Positions 6,853-15,478 of a DNA stretch of 37,047 nt are shown here, one piece after another. This DNA is from CAZCDS01 sp964497585 (GTDB lineage: Bacteria; Desulfobacterota; Desulfomonilia; Desulfomonilales; Desulfomonilaceae): the NCBI GenBank assembly GCA_964497585.1, contig CAZCDS010000063.1:1-37047 (forward strand), read 5' to 3'. The stretch's first letter is position 1. Every line of letters starts with the position of its first letter. Under the pieces are notes generated by a model. It was not told the origin of the DNA. It searched no databases and saw only the letters and a list, made by a program, of their open reading frames with translations. The position numbers and the translations under genes are program-made.

Positions 6853-8087
6853 AGAAGCGTGGGAAGACTTGGCACCTGCGCATTCGCCCATTCGGTGGCA
6901 AGGAGATATGGGTGTCCACGGGGACATCTCTTAAGTCAACGGCCGAGAGCGTGGAGCAGCAGATTATAGTTGCCTGCCGGTCCCGAGATTACGGATTCCT
7001 CGAACCATTGGCACGGTCTATCTGCCTTCAGATGTTCAGGAATCAGGGATGGGAGATCCCTTCCGATCTTTCAGCAGAGGAACGCCCCACCGGCGAACTA
7101 ACGCTGTGGCAGGGAATCAAATACTGCCTCACAGACCCGGAAGTCAGTCATTCGGCTAATCGGGAGAGGATGGAGCACGCTTTCGTTCACGTAGTTCGCA
7201 AGTGGGGCAAAGAGCAGCCCGTGAATGAAATCCGGGTCTCCGACATCAAACGGTACCAGCAGGATCGTCTCAGAGAAGGCGCGGCCAGTTCAACGGTAAA
7301 CAAGGAACGGGCTGCGCTCTCCAGGATGTTTCAGGTTCTCATGGAGATGGAACTTGTTGACCAAAATCCGGTGAAGGAAGTGAAAAGGCCTTCTGAACGC
7401 GATGGAGAACGAGAAGTCTACATCAGTTTTGAGGATTTCAGCCGTTTGGTCGGTTATCTACCGGCTTGGCTTCGGCCGATCATCCAAACTCTGTACTTCA
7501 CGGGCATGAGACGAGGCGAGGCTTTGGAAATGACGTGGACCAACGTTGACCTGGAAGCGCGAATAATCGGCCTTTTCTCCGACCAGACCAAGGAGGGAAG
7601 AAGGAAGCGAATCCCAGTGCACAGGGTGCTGGTGCCGATTCTGGCAAGATCCGGGAAGCTTCGTTCCATTCACTGTGAACGGGTATTCATGACGGCCAGG
7701 GGCAAGCCTCCCTGCGAGGATTCGCTTCGGAAACCGTGGAAGCAAGCTCTTGAGTCCGCCGGGCTCGACACAGGCATCACGATTCATGATCTTCGCCACG
7801 TGTGGAGCACGAACGCTATGCGGAGCGGGATGGATCCTCGCATCAGTGAGACGATCATGGGGCATGCGCTGAAGCAGAAAGATGTGCCTGGTCGGTACAT
7901 CGTTTTCAGCGATGCGGATCTGGTGCGAGCCATTAACGGGATGAGTTTCGATCACGGAAAGACAGAGATCTGGTTGGCAAGAAGGACAAAACAAAACCCG
8001 GCAGGGAAGACTGCCGGGAATGATGCGAGCAAAACGCGAGCAAAATCGGTTGTGCTCAGAAAACAGGATGTCAGCCAAAATCGCTAA
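6843..8087 (+). CDS. Tyrosine-recombinase integrase, 414 aa
   Basis: It catalyses site-specific strand exchange for integration and excision. All catalytic residues are visible: R223 in TGMRRGE, K250 in TKEGRRKR, H315 and R318 in HDLRH, H341 in MGH, and nucleophile Y352 in GRYI. Residues 1-80 look like an arm-binding region, and 85-180 like the SAM-like core-binding domain. The start has AAGGAG upstream. Its stop lies 24 bp from the 3' end of tRNA-Asp, the standard arrangement for islands that use a tRNA 3' end as attachment site. The terminal 60 residues past the Tyr are unusually long and basic. An RNA hairpin for the opposite strand is embedded in them (7997-8018). Confidence 0.95.
   Translation: MAMKKRGKTWHLRIRPFGGKEIWVSTGTSLKSTAESVEQQIIVACRSRDYGFLEPLARSICLQMFRNQGWEIPSDLSAEERPTGELTLWQGIKYCLTDPEVSHSANRERMEHAFVHVVRKWGKEQPVNEIRVSDIKRYQQDRLREGAASSTVNKERAALSRMFQVLMEMELVDQNPVKEVKRPSERDGEREVYISFEDFSRLVGYLPAWLRPIIQTLYFTGMRRGEALEMTWTNVDLEARIIGLFSDQTKEGRRKRIPVHRVLVPILARSGKLRSIHCERVFMTARGKPPCEDSLRKPWKQALESAGLDTGITIHDLRHVWSTNAMRSGMDPRISETIMGHALKQKDVPGRYIVFSDADLVRAINGMSFDHGKTEIWLARRTKQNPAGKTAGNDASKTRAKSVVLRKQDVSQNR
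7987..8018 (-). terminator. Intrinsic terminator for the tRNA transcript, inside int
   Basis: CCCGGCAG (7997-8004) pairs perfectly with CTGCCGGG (8011-8018) over a 6-base loop. An A-rich run at 7987-7996 becomes a T-rich tail (TTTTGTTTTG) on the minus strand. It is about 95 bp downstream of the minus-strand tRNA-Asp and lies inside the integrase 3' end. Confidence 0.65.
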
Positions 8088-8111
8088 CACCACTGATTTA
8101 TTGGCTTTTAG

Positions 8112-8189
8112 TGGCGGGAGCGACGAGACTCGAACTCGCGACCTCCGGCGTGACAGGCCGGCGTTCTAACCATACTGAACTACGCCCCC
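8112..8189 (-). tRNA. tRNA-Asp (GTC)
   Basis: On the minus strand the acceptor GGGGGCG pairs with CGCTCCC (8116-8122); a discriminator G and encoded CCA follow (8112-8114). The anticodon loop CTGTCAC gives anticodon GTC (8152-8154), and the T-loop GTTCGAGTC is standard. It lies about 24 bp from the integrase stop with its 3' end facing the element, so it is the likely attachment site. Confidence 0.93.
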
Positions 8190-8219
8190 GCAGAGTCTAC
8201 GGCTGGCTCCGGGTAGACC

Positions 8220-8294
8220 TGGTAGGCGGAACAGGATTTGAACCTGTGACCCCCGGCTTGTAAGGCCGGTGCTCTCCCGCTGAGCTACCCGCCC
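8220..8294 (-). tRNA. tRNA-Val (TAC)
   Basis: The acceptor GGGCGGG pairs with TCCGCCT (with G-T pairs at the ends), followed by discriminator A and encoded CCA (8220-8222). The anticodon loop CTTACAA gives TAC. It lies 30 bp upstream of tRNA-Asp on the same strand, so one transcript is likely. Confidence 0.93.
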
Positions 8295-8485
8295 CCTTCT
8301 TGACTCTCGGTACCCGATCATGCCGAGCCGTAACCCTTGTACCATAGCTACGGCCCTTTGCACTGTCAAGGAAAATAGACACAGGCTGGGCGAGTCTGTT
8401 CCCCGGATTCTCGCACGGCCGAGCAAAGAGTCCAGAACCTGTATCATCGCCTCCAATGCTTGTTGGTGATGGCTCCTTTCGATCG

Positions 8486-8869
8486 TCAACCCTGATCTGT
8501 CATGCCGTCGTCTTCCTTCGATTCCAACCGTGCAATCGCCTGTAACTCGTGCAGGACTTCGTTGACGAGGACGTACAGGACAGCGTCTCCCTTAGACGCT
8601 ATGCCGGGCTTGTCCAGCAGGCCCCTCCGAAGGATGTTCGACACGATGAGCTCGACGCCCTCTCGGTGCAGACCGGTGAGTTCCACGGTCGTGATTTCTT
8701 GCGAGTTCTCGATCCGATCGGGAGCGATCGTCTGGAGCTCTTCTTTGGAGCCTTCGGGAAAAGCCAGGAGTCCGAAGGGAGTCTCGGCCCACGAGCTGCA
8801 AACTCCGGTTGTCTCGTCGGCGGTGACAACATCCTTGCAGAATCGGACAAAGAGGGATGGCTCTATCAA
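8486..8869 (-). CDS. Hypothetical protein, about 127 aa
   Basis: The frame is open from 8977, but its first 36 residues overlap the gene upstream and look non-coding. A TTG at 8869 gives MIEPSLFVRFCKDVVTAD. The protein is acidic at its N-terminus, with a mixed core (FGLLAFPEG, IVSNILRRGLLDKPG) and a helical end (YVLVNEVLHELQAIARL). I see no family motif. The start is uncertain. It lies 94 bp downstream of the flavoprotein gene on the same strand. Opposite-strand ORFs here look like shadows. Confidence 0.5.
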   Translation of the reverse strand: MIEPSLFVRFCKDVVTADETTGVCSSWAETPFGLLAFPEGSKEELQTIAPDRIENSQEITTVELTGLHREGVELIVSNILRRGLLDKPGIASKGDAVLYVLVNEVLHELQAIARLESKEDDGMTDQG

Positions 8870-8963
8870 TTTCCGGCATCCGGTCCCGCCTGTTCCCTTC
8901 AGGGCCGACTGGGCGGTTGATAAAGGCGTTCGGACAGGTTTGCGGGCCTGGTTCCCATGGCGT

Positions 8964-9929
8964 TCAGTTGGCCGCAAGTCTTTGCGCGATATCGGTTGCC
9001 TCGATCATGATGCGATCGAGCAGTTCTCGAACCGTGGGAATGTCACGAGCCATCCCGACTCCCTGTCCGCACGAGATTATGCCGAGGGCAACATCGCCCT
9101 CGTTGTACATCTTCCGGGCCTTTTCGCCGGCGGCGATCCTGATAAGCTCCTGCAGGTCGGCCTGTCCAGCTTCAAGCTCGGCACATCGTCTCGCGGCAGG
9201 ATTAGCCCAGACCCTGTGGGTTGCGCCCACGGATCGCATGACGAGCATGGTGTCCAGTTCGGTTGCATTGATCAGAGCCTGTTTCAACGTGTCGTGTATG
9301 GGCGCTTCTTTGGTGAGCAGCAGTCGTGTACCCATGATGACCCCATCCGCTCCGAGTGCCAGCAGTGCTACGAGACCGCGGCCGTCGGAGACGCCTCCCC
9401 CTCCGATCACCGGAACGTTGAGGGCTTCAACGGCCCGCGGCACCAGGACGAGGGTTCCGATGTCCAATTTGCCGGTGGCACCTCCATTCTCGTACCCGAC
9501 CACGGTTACGATGTCCGCGCCCATGTCCTGGACCTTGAGCGCGTATCTCAACCCGACGCACTTGTGAATCCACGTCATACCGGCCTGCTTGAAGCGCTCG
9601 CAAAGGTCTGCCGGAGCTGAATGACCTGAGGTTTCAACGATCTTGACACCCTTCTCGATGAGCACGTCGAGGTAAACGTTGTTGTCCACCGGTCGCATCA
9701 TGGGAAACAGGTTGAGGTTCACGGCAAATGGCTTGTCTGTGAGTTCCTGAAGCCTCTCGACTGCCGCGGAGAACTCCTCCCGCGAGGAGAACATGGCTGA
9801 GCAGAGGATTCCGAGGCCTCCCGCGTTGGACACGGACGCGGTGAACTCGGCGTCGCTGATCCACATCATGGTACCCCCGACGATCGGGTACTTGATGCCA
9901 AGAATGTCCGTGATCTTCGTCCTGAACAT
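8964..9929 (-). CDS. Nitronate monooxygenase / 2-nitropropane dioxygenase family, 321 aa
   Basis: ATG 9929 follows AGGAG; the frame runs upstream to 10184, but that part looks non-coding. The protein is a TIM-barrel FMN enzyme: N-terminal LGIKYPIVGGTM; HSAPADLCERFKQAG, the site of the family's substrate-loop residues; the FMN-phosphate segments GYENGGATGKLD, PVIGGGGVSDGRG and GADGVIMGTRLL. Family members oxidise nitronates or act as FabK-type enoyl-ACP reductases. The sequence alone does not choose between them, but the length fits NMO-type proteins. It appears to be a single gene with its own leader. Confidence 0.88.
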   Translation of the reverse strand: MFRTKITDILGIKYPIVGGTMMWISDAEFTASVSNAGGLGILCSAMFSSREEFSAAVERLQELTDKPFAVNLNLFPMMRPVDNNVYLDVLIEKGVKIVETSGHSAPADLCERFKQAGMTWIHKCVGLRYALKVQDMGADIVTVVGYENGGATGKLDIGTLVLVPRAVEALNVPVIGGGGVSDGRGLVALLALGADGVIMGTRLLLTKEAPIHDTLKQALINATELDTMLVMRSVGATHRVWANPAARRCAELEAGQADLQELIRIAAGEKARKMYNEGDVALGIISCGQGVGMARDIPTVRELLDRIMIEATDIAQRLAAN

Positions 9930-10413
9930 GAGTTTTCTCCTGGAATTCCGGAGCACGTGGTCAGATGACGCACGACGTACACGGGACGACTCCGGGGCCT
10001 CGTGGTCGCGCCCTTGAACACGCACGATTTCCCTGGACCATTCGATCCCGCGGTTGGCAGAGGCGTCTTTGTTTCCTGCGGTACCGGATTCGCGTGCAGA
10101 CTCAATCTCCGGCCGAGCCCCGGACGCAGGGTAAACACTCTGTGCCTGATTGTCAAAGCCTAGAATGCAAGTCTCCTGATTCAATCCGGAAGTATGGAAA
10201 CGAGTCTAGGGGTCCGTTGACGAGGGATGGGATTTCAGGTAGGCTGGGAGCGACGGTATTGTTTTCGGCCGCTTCAACTGATGTCCTATGACAAAAAGAC
10301 TGATGAGCGGCCCATGCGAATGGGAGTCCATGCCACGGGCCGTAGGTCGGACCGGTCTGACGGTCCTGTGAAGGCCGAGGACGGGCCGCAGTTCCCGGAG
10401 AAAGGTCGTTATC
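9930..10413. other. Divergent intergenic region
   Basis: This 480-bp stretch lies between the flavoprotein gene (minus) and the FmdB-type gene (plus), so it should hold both promoters. The ORFs crossing it have no SD and look non-coding. I could not pick a convincing -35/-10 pair. Confidence 0.4.
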
Positions 10414-10785
10414 GTGCCCATATATGAGTATCAGGCCGTTGAGTCATCCGCGGCCTGCCCAAAATGCCGGAACAGTTTCGAGGTCATCCAAGGGCTCCAG
10501 GAGCAGCCTCTTTCCGAATGTCCCGTTTGCCACCATAAGGTCCGTAGGGTCATCTCGCTGTGTCGCGCGGTCGTGATCGAGGATTCGGAATTAAGCACGG
10601 GTGTGGAACGCAGGATCGGCGAATACGAAAAGCAGGGTATGTGGAGCCACGCTGCCGAGCTCGCTGACAAGCACTCGGAACGAATCTCGGATCCCGGCCT
10701 GAAGACGAGAGCCTTGGAAAACTACAAGAAGGCGGGGTACGACACGGACTCCCTGGCAAAGAGCGTCAAGGCAACCGACGACTGA
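10414..10785 (+). CDS. FmdB/zinc-ribbon family regulatory protein, 123 aa
   Basis: The start is GTG 10414, with GGAGAAAGG upstream; it yields the family's hallmark MPIYEY. C15/C18 and C36/C39 form the single zinc ribbon (CPKC ... CPVC). The remaining 80 residues are helical and not part of the standard domain. FmdB was named as a regulator of a formamidase/amidase operon, but most homologues are unassigned and a DNA-binding role is only inferred. It is followed by the etfA pseudogene and does not look linked to it. Confidence 0.82.
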   Translation: MPIYEYQAVESSAACPKCRNSFEVIQGLQEQPLSECPVCHHKVRRVISLCRAVVIEDSELSTGVERRIGEYEKQGMWSHAAELADKHSERISDPGLKTRALENYKKAGYDTDSLAKSVKATDD

Positions 10786-10817
10786 GAGCTCTTGCCGCCC
10801 GGGGCCAGTGGTTTTCA

Positions 10818-11683
10818 ATGACGGAACTTTCAGCCCTGAAGTATGCTCAGAAATCTCCTAGAACAGTATTTCTGGACGGATTTCCTGGGGCCGCGGCCTG
10901 AGTCGGCGACTGAGGACGGGGCTCTTCGCGCACTGCATCGATCTCAACCTCACTCCTCAAGGCGACCCCCACTGCGTGGTTCAAGGCTGGGGCGGCAACG
11001 TAATGGCCCGGATAGTCTGTCCCAAGACACGACCTCAGGTTGCGACCGTCATGCCGGGCGTCTTTGGGATGCCCCAGCGGCAGCAAGTTGGCGGGCGTAT
11101 CATCCGCCTGGATACCCAAGTCAGACCGGAAGACGGCACGTACCGGATTGTGGAGGAAAGAGAGGAAGAAGTCGCAGCGAGTGGCATCGAGAGCGCAGAT
11201 GTGAGTGTGGCCGGCGGATGGGGCGTAGGATCGAAGGCGGACTGGAACCAGGTCGAGGAACTCGTGTCGGTTCTTGGTGGCGCAGTCGGTGCGACTAGGC
11301 TGCCGGTGGACGAGGGATGGGCCGAAAAAGGCCAAATGATCGGGTAAAGCGGCCGAACCGTGCGCCCGAGACTCTACATCGACGTCGGCATCTCAGGACA
11401 CACGCACCATCTGGTCGGTCTGAAGAATGTCGACTTGACGGTTGCAATCAATTCCGATCCAGACGCGGCGGTCGTGTATTACTGTGATCTGGGATTGGCC
11501 GGTGAGTGTAAGGAGGTCGTGCCGGCACTCATGAAGGTAATACAAGCATACTCAACAGAGGAGTATCCGAAAGGCTCAGCAGTGATCACTGAGAGGAAAT
11601 CGCGGTCGGAATATATCACCACAAAGAGATCAAGAAGCCAAGAGATTATTGTCATAAAGGCACGAGGGCACAGAGACGAATGA
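10818..11683 (+). pseudogene. etfA: Broken electron-transfer flavoprotein alpha subunit
   Basis: The second half of EtfA is readable in pieces. MTELSALKYAQKSPRTVFLDG (from ATG 10818) is followed by a frameshift near 10880-10895. The next frame gives GRGLSRRLRTGLFAHCIDLN, GGNVMARIVCP, TRPQVATVMPG, AGGWGVGSKADW and DEGWAEKGQMIG, then TAA at 11345-11347. The same frame continues SGRTVRPRLYIDVGISG, AINSDPDAA and EVVPAL. The stop falls where EtfA normally has Gln (GQTGKTV), inside the FAD-binding motif. The N-terminal half is missing and no etfB is nearby. The tail after about 11580 runs into intergenic repeat DNA. TAA is not recoded, so the gene cannot make a full protein. Confidence 0.88.
11615..11682. 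repeat. Purine-rich CACRAAG-type intergenic repeat (copy 1)
   Basis: A run of degenerate CACAAAG/CACGAGG/CACAGAG units, close in style to segments at 15341-15410, 22329-22395 and 23437-23550. It fuses to the end of the etfA pseudogene frame. Confidence 0.5.
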
Positions 11684-11780
11684 ATCGAGAAGGATTTCCT
11701 GTGAACGCTGACTTTTCGACCTGCGGTGCCGGGTAAGAAGTCCGTCCGAGGAGGAGATCTTACGTGGTAAGGAGGAAGGC

Positions 11781-12200
11781 ATGAAGAGCTACAGGAAGGA
11801 GTTATGGTTCGACGTTCCCAAGCGTCGCGAGTTCATCAACATCACCCGGGACGTGATGCAGGCTGTTTCCGAGAGCGGAGTAACCGAAGGCCTCGTCCTG
11901 GTCAACGCCATGCACATCACCGCGTCGGTCTTCATCAACGACGATGAATCGGGCCTCCACCAAGACTACGAGGAGTGGCTCGAGCGCCTAGCCCCCCATG
12001 CGCCGGTCAGCCAGTATCGGCACAACCGAACCGGGGAAGATAATGGCGATGCCCACCTCAAGCGTCAGGTCATGGGGCGGGAGGTCGTCGTCGCGATTAC
12101 CGACGGGCGACTCGACTTCGGTCCGTGGGAACAGATCTTCTACGGAGAATTTGATGGCCGCCGACGTAAACGGGTACTGGTGAAGATCATTGGAGAGTGA
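11781..12200 (+). CDS. yjbQ: YjbQ / UPF0047 family protein, 139 aa
   Basis: This is a full-length member of the small YjbQ family (usual length about 130-140). Diagnostic segments are SVFINDDESGLH, YRHNRTGEDNGDAHLKR, VVVAITDGRLDFGPWEQ and IFYGEFDGRR, with the conserved His/Asp/Glu cluster. E. coli YjbQ has weak thiamine-phosphate-synthase activity and can suppress thiE mutants, but its main role is unsettled. The start has AGGAGG upstream. It stands alone on the plus strand. Confidence 0.93.
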   Translation: MKSYRKELWFDVPKRREFINITRDVMQAVSESGVTEGLVLVNAMHITASVFINDDESGLHQDYEEWLERLAPHAPVSQYRHNRTGEDNGDAHLKRQVMGREVVVAITDGRLDFGPWEQIFYGEFDGRRRKRVLVKIIGE

Positions 12201-12820
12201 GAGAGCAGGGGAGGGGGGTAGTGGAGTGCAGACGGTGCGTGGGAGCTCTTTTGAAAAGGCGCCCCCTTCATGGTGAACGGTATTGCAGTCGGTTTTCGTA
12301 GGGGCACGGTTCACCGTGCGTTCTATGCCGGAGCTGGGCGAAGCTCTGGAGAATTCGAGCAGGAACCCAGGAGCTTCGGAGTGCCGTCAAGTCAGAAGGA
12401 CACCGAAGCCTCCACTCTCGGGCAATCGGCCACGTTGTTGGGCTCGGGCGATAGAGCTCCGTCTCGGCGACTTGATCCAGAAAAAAAGGCCGGGCTACAT
12501 GGATGCCCGGCCGGAGGAGGTAAGGAGGTATAGGTTTAGAGATTGGTTAGTTGATCCTTTACTTAACCATCTTGGTATAACATATCAGAAGAAGGGGTTG
12601 TTTGTCAACAACTAATTTTCACCGGCTTCCCGCGGGCCGGGACGGGCGAGGCCCGATAAGTTCGGGCCGGCAACGTACTGACCCTCCCATTGCACTGTCA
12701 CTCTCGGATTTCTGCCGGAGACCATCGGAAGACTCGGGCGGTGTCAGGCAATACCATGGTCAAGCGCGTGGGAGCAGATTAAGGTGAAGGAGAATACGGC
12801 CCGTTGAATGCGCTACGGCG
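12201..12820. other. Intergenic region with AT-rich patch
   Basis: About 620 bp between convergent yjbQ and the BadF-type gene. It holds a minus-strand terminator (12480-12512), a GTTGTT/AACAAC hairpin (12597-12612) and a clearly AT-rich stretch (12535-12615) against a GC-rich background. A plus-strand frame (12283-12615) has no SD and looks non-coding. Confidence 0.4.
12480..12512 (-). terminator. Intrinsic terminator for the BadF-type gene
   Basis: GGCCGGGC (12488-12495) pairs with GCCCGGCC (12505-12512) over 9 bases. Seven A's at 12481-12487 become a T run on the minus strand. It lies about 310 bp downstream of the minus-strand gene ending at 12821. Confidence 0.6.
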
Positions 12821-13606
12821 TCAAAGGGGTTCATCCAAAGCGTACAACGCGGCCCCGAGGGCTCCTGTTATCTGTGCATGGGGGGTAATTGCGACCGGTC
12901 GGTCGGTGTGTTCACGGACGAGTTCCGCAATGACGGGGTTGTGCTCAATGACGCCTCCGGTGAGCACGACGGTGTCGGTCAAGGTGTCCATTTCGAGGGC
13001 CCGTTTGACGACTGAATGGAAGACCCCACGGACGATTCGAGGGACCGGATGACCGGCCTTGATCTTCTCGAGCACCTCGGTTGCTGAGAATACGGTGCAG
13101 TAGCTTCCCAGGGTGACCTCTCCGTCCGCGGACTCTGCGAGCGCGTTGAGATCCTCGATGGGAAGCCTCAACCTGAGCGCCATCTCTTCGATGAACGCGC
13201 CGGTGCCGGCCGCGCATTTTCTGTTCATCTTGAAGCTGACCCGTCGACCCTCTGCGTCGAGTTTGATGACCTTGTTGTCCTGGCCTCCGATGTCAATGAC
13301 CGTGATGGGTCCCGCAAAGAAATGGAGACACCCGCGACCGTGACAGGAGATCTCGGTGAGAACGCGTGAGGCAAACGGAACGCTCTTGCGACCGTAACCT
13401 GTCGAAACCACCGCGGCCACGTCATTGGGCTTCGCTCCGGCCTGTTTCAGAGCCTCTTCCCATGCGGTTCGCGAGGCGGCCAAGAAGTCGGTGCCCGAAT
13501 AGAGCACGTGCCGGCCAAGTATGTCGTACTCGTCATTGACCACAACGGCTTTTGTGGTGCAGGAGCCCACGTCGACTCCGCCACCCAGTCTCGATCCTGT
13601 TGCCAT
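12821..13606 (-). CDS. BadF/BadG/BcrA/BcrD-type activator ATPase, 261 aa
   Basis: ASKHA-fold ATPase with a [4Fe-4S] cluster that, in known cases, fires one electron at a time into 2-hydroxyacyl-CoA dehydratases or benzoyl-CoA reductases. Visible are the N-terminal phosphate loop (GGGVDVGSCTTKA, residues 8-20), the adenine-side DIGGQDNKVI (105-114), and the two cluster cysteines C131 (KCAAGTGAF) and C170 (GSYCTVFSATEV); the homodimer binds one cluster through C131 and C170 of each subunit. Length matches the single-subunit activators (about 260). No dehydratase or reductase partner is in the window, so it is an orphan here, and its target is unknown. Confidence 0.9.
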   Translation of the reverse strand: MATGSRLGGGVDVGSCTTKAVVVNDEYDILGRHVLYSGTDFLAASRTAWEEALKQAGAKPNDVAAVVSTGYGRKSVPFASRVLTEISCHGRGCLHFFAGPITVIDIGGQDNKVIKLDAEGRRVSFKMNRKCAAGTGAFIEEMALRLRLPIEDLNALAESADGEVTLGSYCTVFSATEVLEKIKAGHPVPRIVRGVFHSVVKRALEMDTLTDTVVLTGGVIEHNPVIAELVREHTDRPVAITPHAQITGALGAALYALDEPL

Positions 13607-13797
13607 TGGCTTACCCTGGTCTTTTCATCAGTCTTGTTGTGTAAGTTGTTCGAGCCCCTCCTACGAACCGGCCATAGACCGCCTCGTGGCACGATCGAGG
13701 TGGCAGCCGGAGCCCGGCGAATCGGATCCCTGCGGCTGGCTCCCATAAGAACGGAGGGTCATCATCTACCGGCGATCTGGTGAGGAGGTGGGATGAT

Positions 13798-15159
13798 TCA
13801 CTCTTCTTCCTCGCCTACGGTCCTTCCTCTTTCTTTCATGAGCCGCTTGAGATCATAGGCTTTCACCTGGCTTTTCGATCTGAGAAAGGAGAGCCAATCG
13901 GTCTTCTTGCGTTCCAGCGTCACCAGTCGGAGGCCGGGCAGTCCGGGAATTGAGGTGACTGTAAAATCAGCGATCGTACCCTGGATTTTGGGCGTGGACC
14001 ATACCTGTTCGAGCGCGTCGCCGTTCCATAGCAGGCCCTTGACTCGACCGTTGCCCAGCATCTTGCTTCGGCTGAACATGCGCCTGGTCTTTGAGGTGTG
14101 CGTGATTGCCAGGATCTCGTAGATCCCATTGTGATTCAGGTCCAGGGCCATGATCCTCGGACGGAAGTATTCTTTTTGGGGCTCTCCGTGCATGACGTCT
14201 CCGGTGCGCTTATCCTCCGGGCCTGCCATTCGCAGGAGGACGTCGCTACCGCCGTAGTATTCCCTTGATATGAAGAGCCTTTTTCCCGAGGGACGGTAGA
14301 GCCGGAGGTGCTCATCCCTGTCGTAGACCGCAATCATCGGCTTGCGATTGCCTTCGAAGTCGCCGATGGCAAAACCGAAGATAGGGATTTTCAATGGTAC
14401 ACCGAAGCGAGGTCCCACGACCAGCTCATCGCCCTTGTCCTCGATTGTATGGATGGGCCCTTCGTAGTACTTGTTCAGTCCCTTCTGTTGGCCGAGAAGC
14501 ATAGGTCCGCGAGTGGGATAGACAATGACACGAAGATAGTACGAAAAGTCCCGCACTACCGGGACCAGCTTTCCTTCCCTGAATTCCAGGACGAATGAGG
14601 CGATGGCTCCGCGGTTTTGGGCCGACACGTAGATCCTGCAAGGGCCGCGCTTACGGATTCGAGCAACATCTACGCTCTTGCACTCCAGGGGACTGACCCC
14701 GTATTCCGTGACCAACGTCAACATCCCACCTTCGAATCGGTACAGGTAGACGGTGCTGGGGGCGAGTACCACCACGTCGTTCTTCCCGTCCCCGGTTACG
14801 TCGCCCACTCCCATGCCAATGGCGAGAACGTTGAGTTCCTTGCTTTTCCAATAGCCTCTCCGTTGAGCCAGCGCTTGTGCTTTGGCGGCAGCCTTGGTCC
14901 GCTGAGCCGTATTGCGCTCCGCTTTTCCAGCGGCTGCGAGGATGGGTCCTGCCGTGACTCCTGTCCGCTCCCGGCCGTTCACGGTTTGCGCAGCGTTCCT
15001 AGAGGATCTGACCTCCTCAGCAATCCCATGGTCCCGGTCAGTCCCCGCCTGCGCGGACGCGAATCTCACATATCCATTCTCCCGTGCAGGTGGTTCGCCG
15101 TAAGACGTACCCGTTGCAAGAAGAATGGCCAGAAAAACAAGATTGACGATCTTTTCCAT
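13798..15159 (-). CDS. Secreted FG-GAP/VCBS-repeat protein, 453 aa
   Basis: ATG 15159 has GGAGGAG upstream and gives a signal peptide (MEKIVNLVFLAILLATG, with a probable cut near residue 21). The first 90 residues of the mature part are Ala/Arg-rich. The rest is beta-propeller-like, with Ca-binding FG-GAP loops such as GVGDVTGDGKNDVVVL and FAIGDFEGNRKPMIAVYD. Such propellers occur in exported proteins that bind sugars, proteins or surfaces, and no enzymatic site is visible. Single gene, probably envelope-associated. The plus-strand frames here are shadows. Confidence 0.85.
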   Translation of the reverse strand: MEKIVNLVFLAILLATGTSYGEPPARENGYVRFASAQAGTDRDHGIAEEVRSSRNAAQTVNGRERTGVTAGPILAAAGKAERNTAQRTKAAAKAQALAQRRGYWKSKELNVLAIGMGVGDVTGDGKNDVVVLAPSTVYLYRFEGGMLTLVTEYGVSPLECKSVDVARIRKRGPCRIYVSAQNRGAIASFVLEFREGKLVPVVRDFSYYLRVIVYPTRGPMLLGQQKGLNKYYEGPIHTIEDKGDELVVGPRFGVPLKIPIFGFAIGDFEGNRKPMIAVYDRDEHLRLYRPSGKRLFISREYYGGSDVLLRMAGPEDKRTGDVMHGEPQKEYFRPRIMALDLNHNGIYEILAITHTSKTRRMFSRSKMLGNGRVKGLLWNGDALEQVWSTPKIQGTIADFTVTSIPGLPGLRLVTLERKKTDWLSFLRSKSQVKAYDLKRLMKERGRTVGEEEE

Positions 15160-15478
15160 CCTACTCCTCCGGACTCCCAAAGCCGGTTTTGTCCGGTTCC
15201 CGCTGGATACTCAGCGCATACCACGTCCCGGCGAAAAAGTGAACCCGATAACGAGGATAACGTCCGCACGAGGGGACGGGCTTGACATCTCCCCACAGTC
15301 GGAGCTGCCCTCTCATAGCGTTTCGCGGGCGGAAGACCTGAGGCACCGAGAAGAGAGAAGATAAGAAACGTGGACTTCAGGGACACGAAAGCACAACGAG
15401 GACATGAAATTCCCTCTCGCGTCCAGGCATGGGAATGCGTACCGAGAGGACCTCCGGCCGATCGCGATTCGTCGTATC
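15160..15478. other. Intergenic region holding repeat copy 2
   Basis: This 319-bp gap lies between ribF (ends 15479, minus) and the VCBS gene. It holds a repeat of the CACRAAG type (15341-15410: CACCGAG, CACGAAAGCAC, AACGAGGACATGAA). No gene is supported. Confidence 0.4.
15341..15410. repeat. Purine-rich CACRAAG-type intergenic repeat (copy 2)
   Basis: Degenerate copy: GGCACCGAGAAGAG, then GGACACGAAAGCACAACGAGG. Same style as copies 1, 3 and 4. Confidence 0.45.

Noticed and set aside
8502..9620. 372-aa plus-strand ORF across 8.5-9.6 kb
   Set aside because: Opposite-strand shadow of the flavoprotein gene and the 127-aa gene; no SD or motif.
11345..11347. Recoded stop in etfA
   Set aside because: TAA is not used for selenocysteine or pyrrolysine, and a second frameshift and missing N-terminus point to a pseudogene.
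12283..12615. 110-aa plus-strand ORF after yjbQ
   Set aside because: It crosses a minus-strand terminator hairpin, has no SD and its end falls in an AT-rich patch; probably chance.
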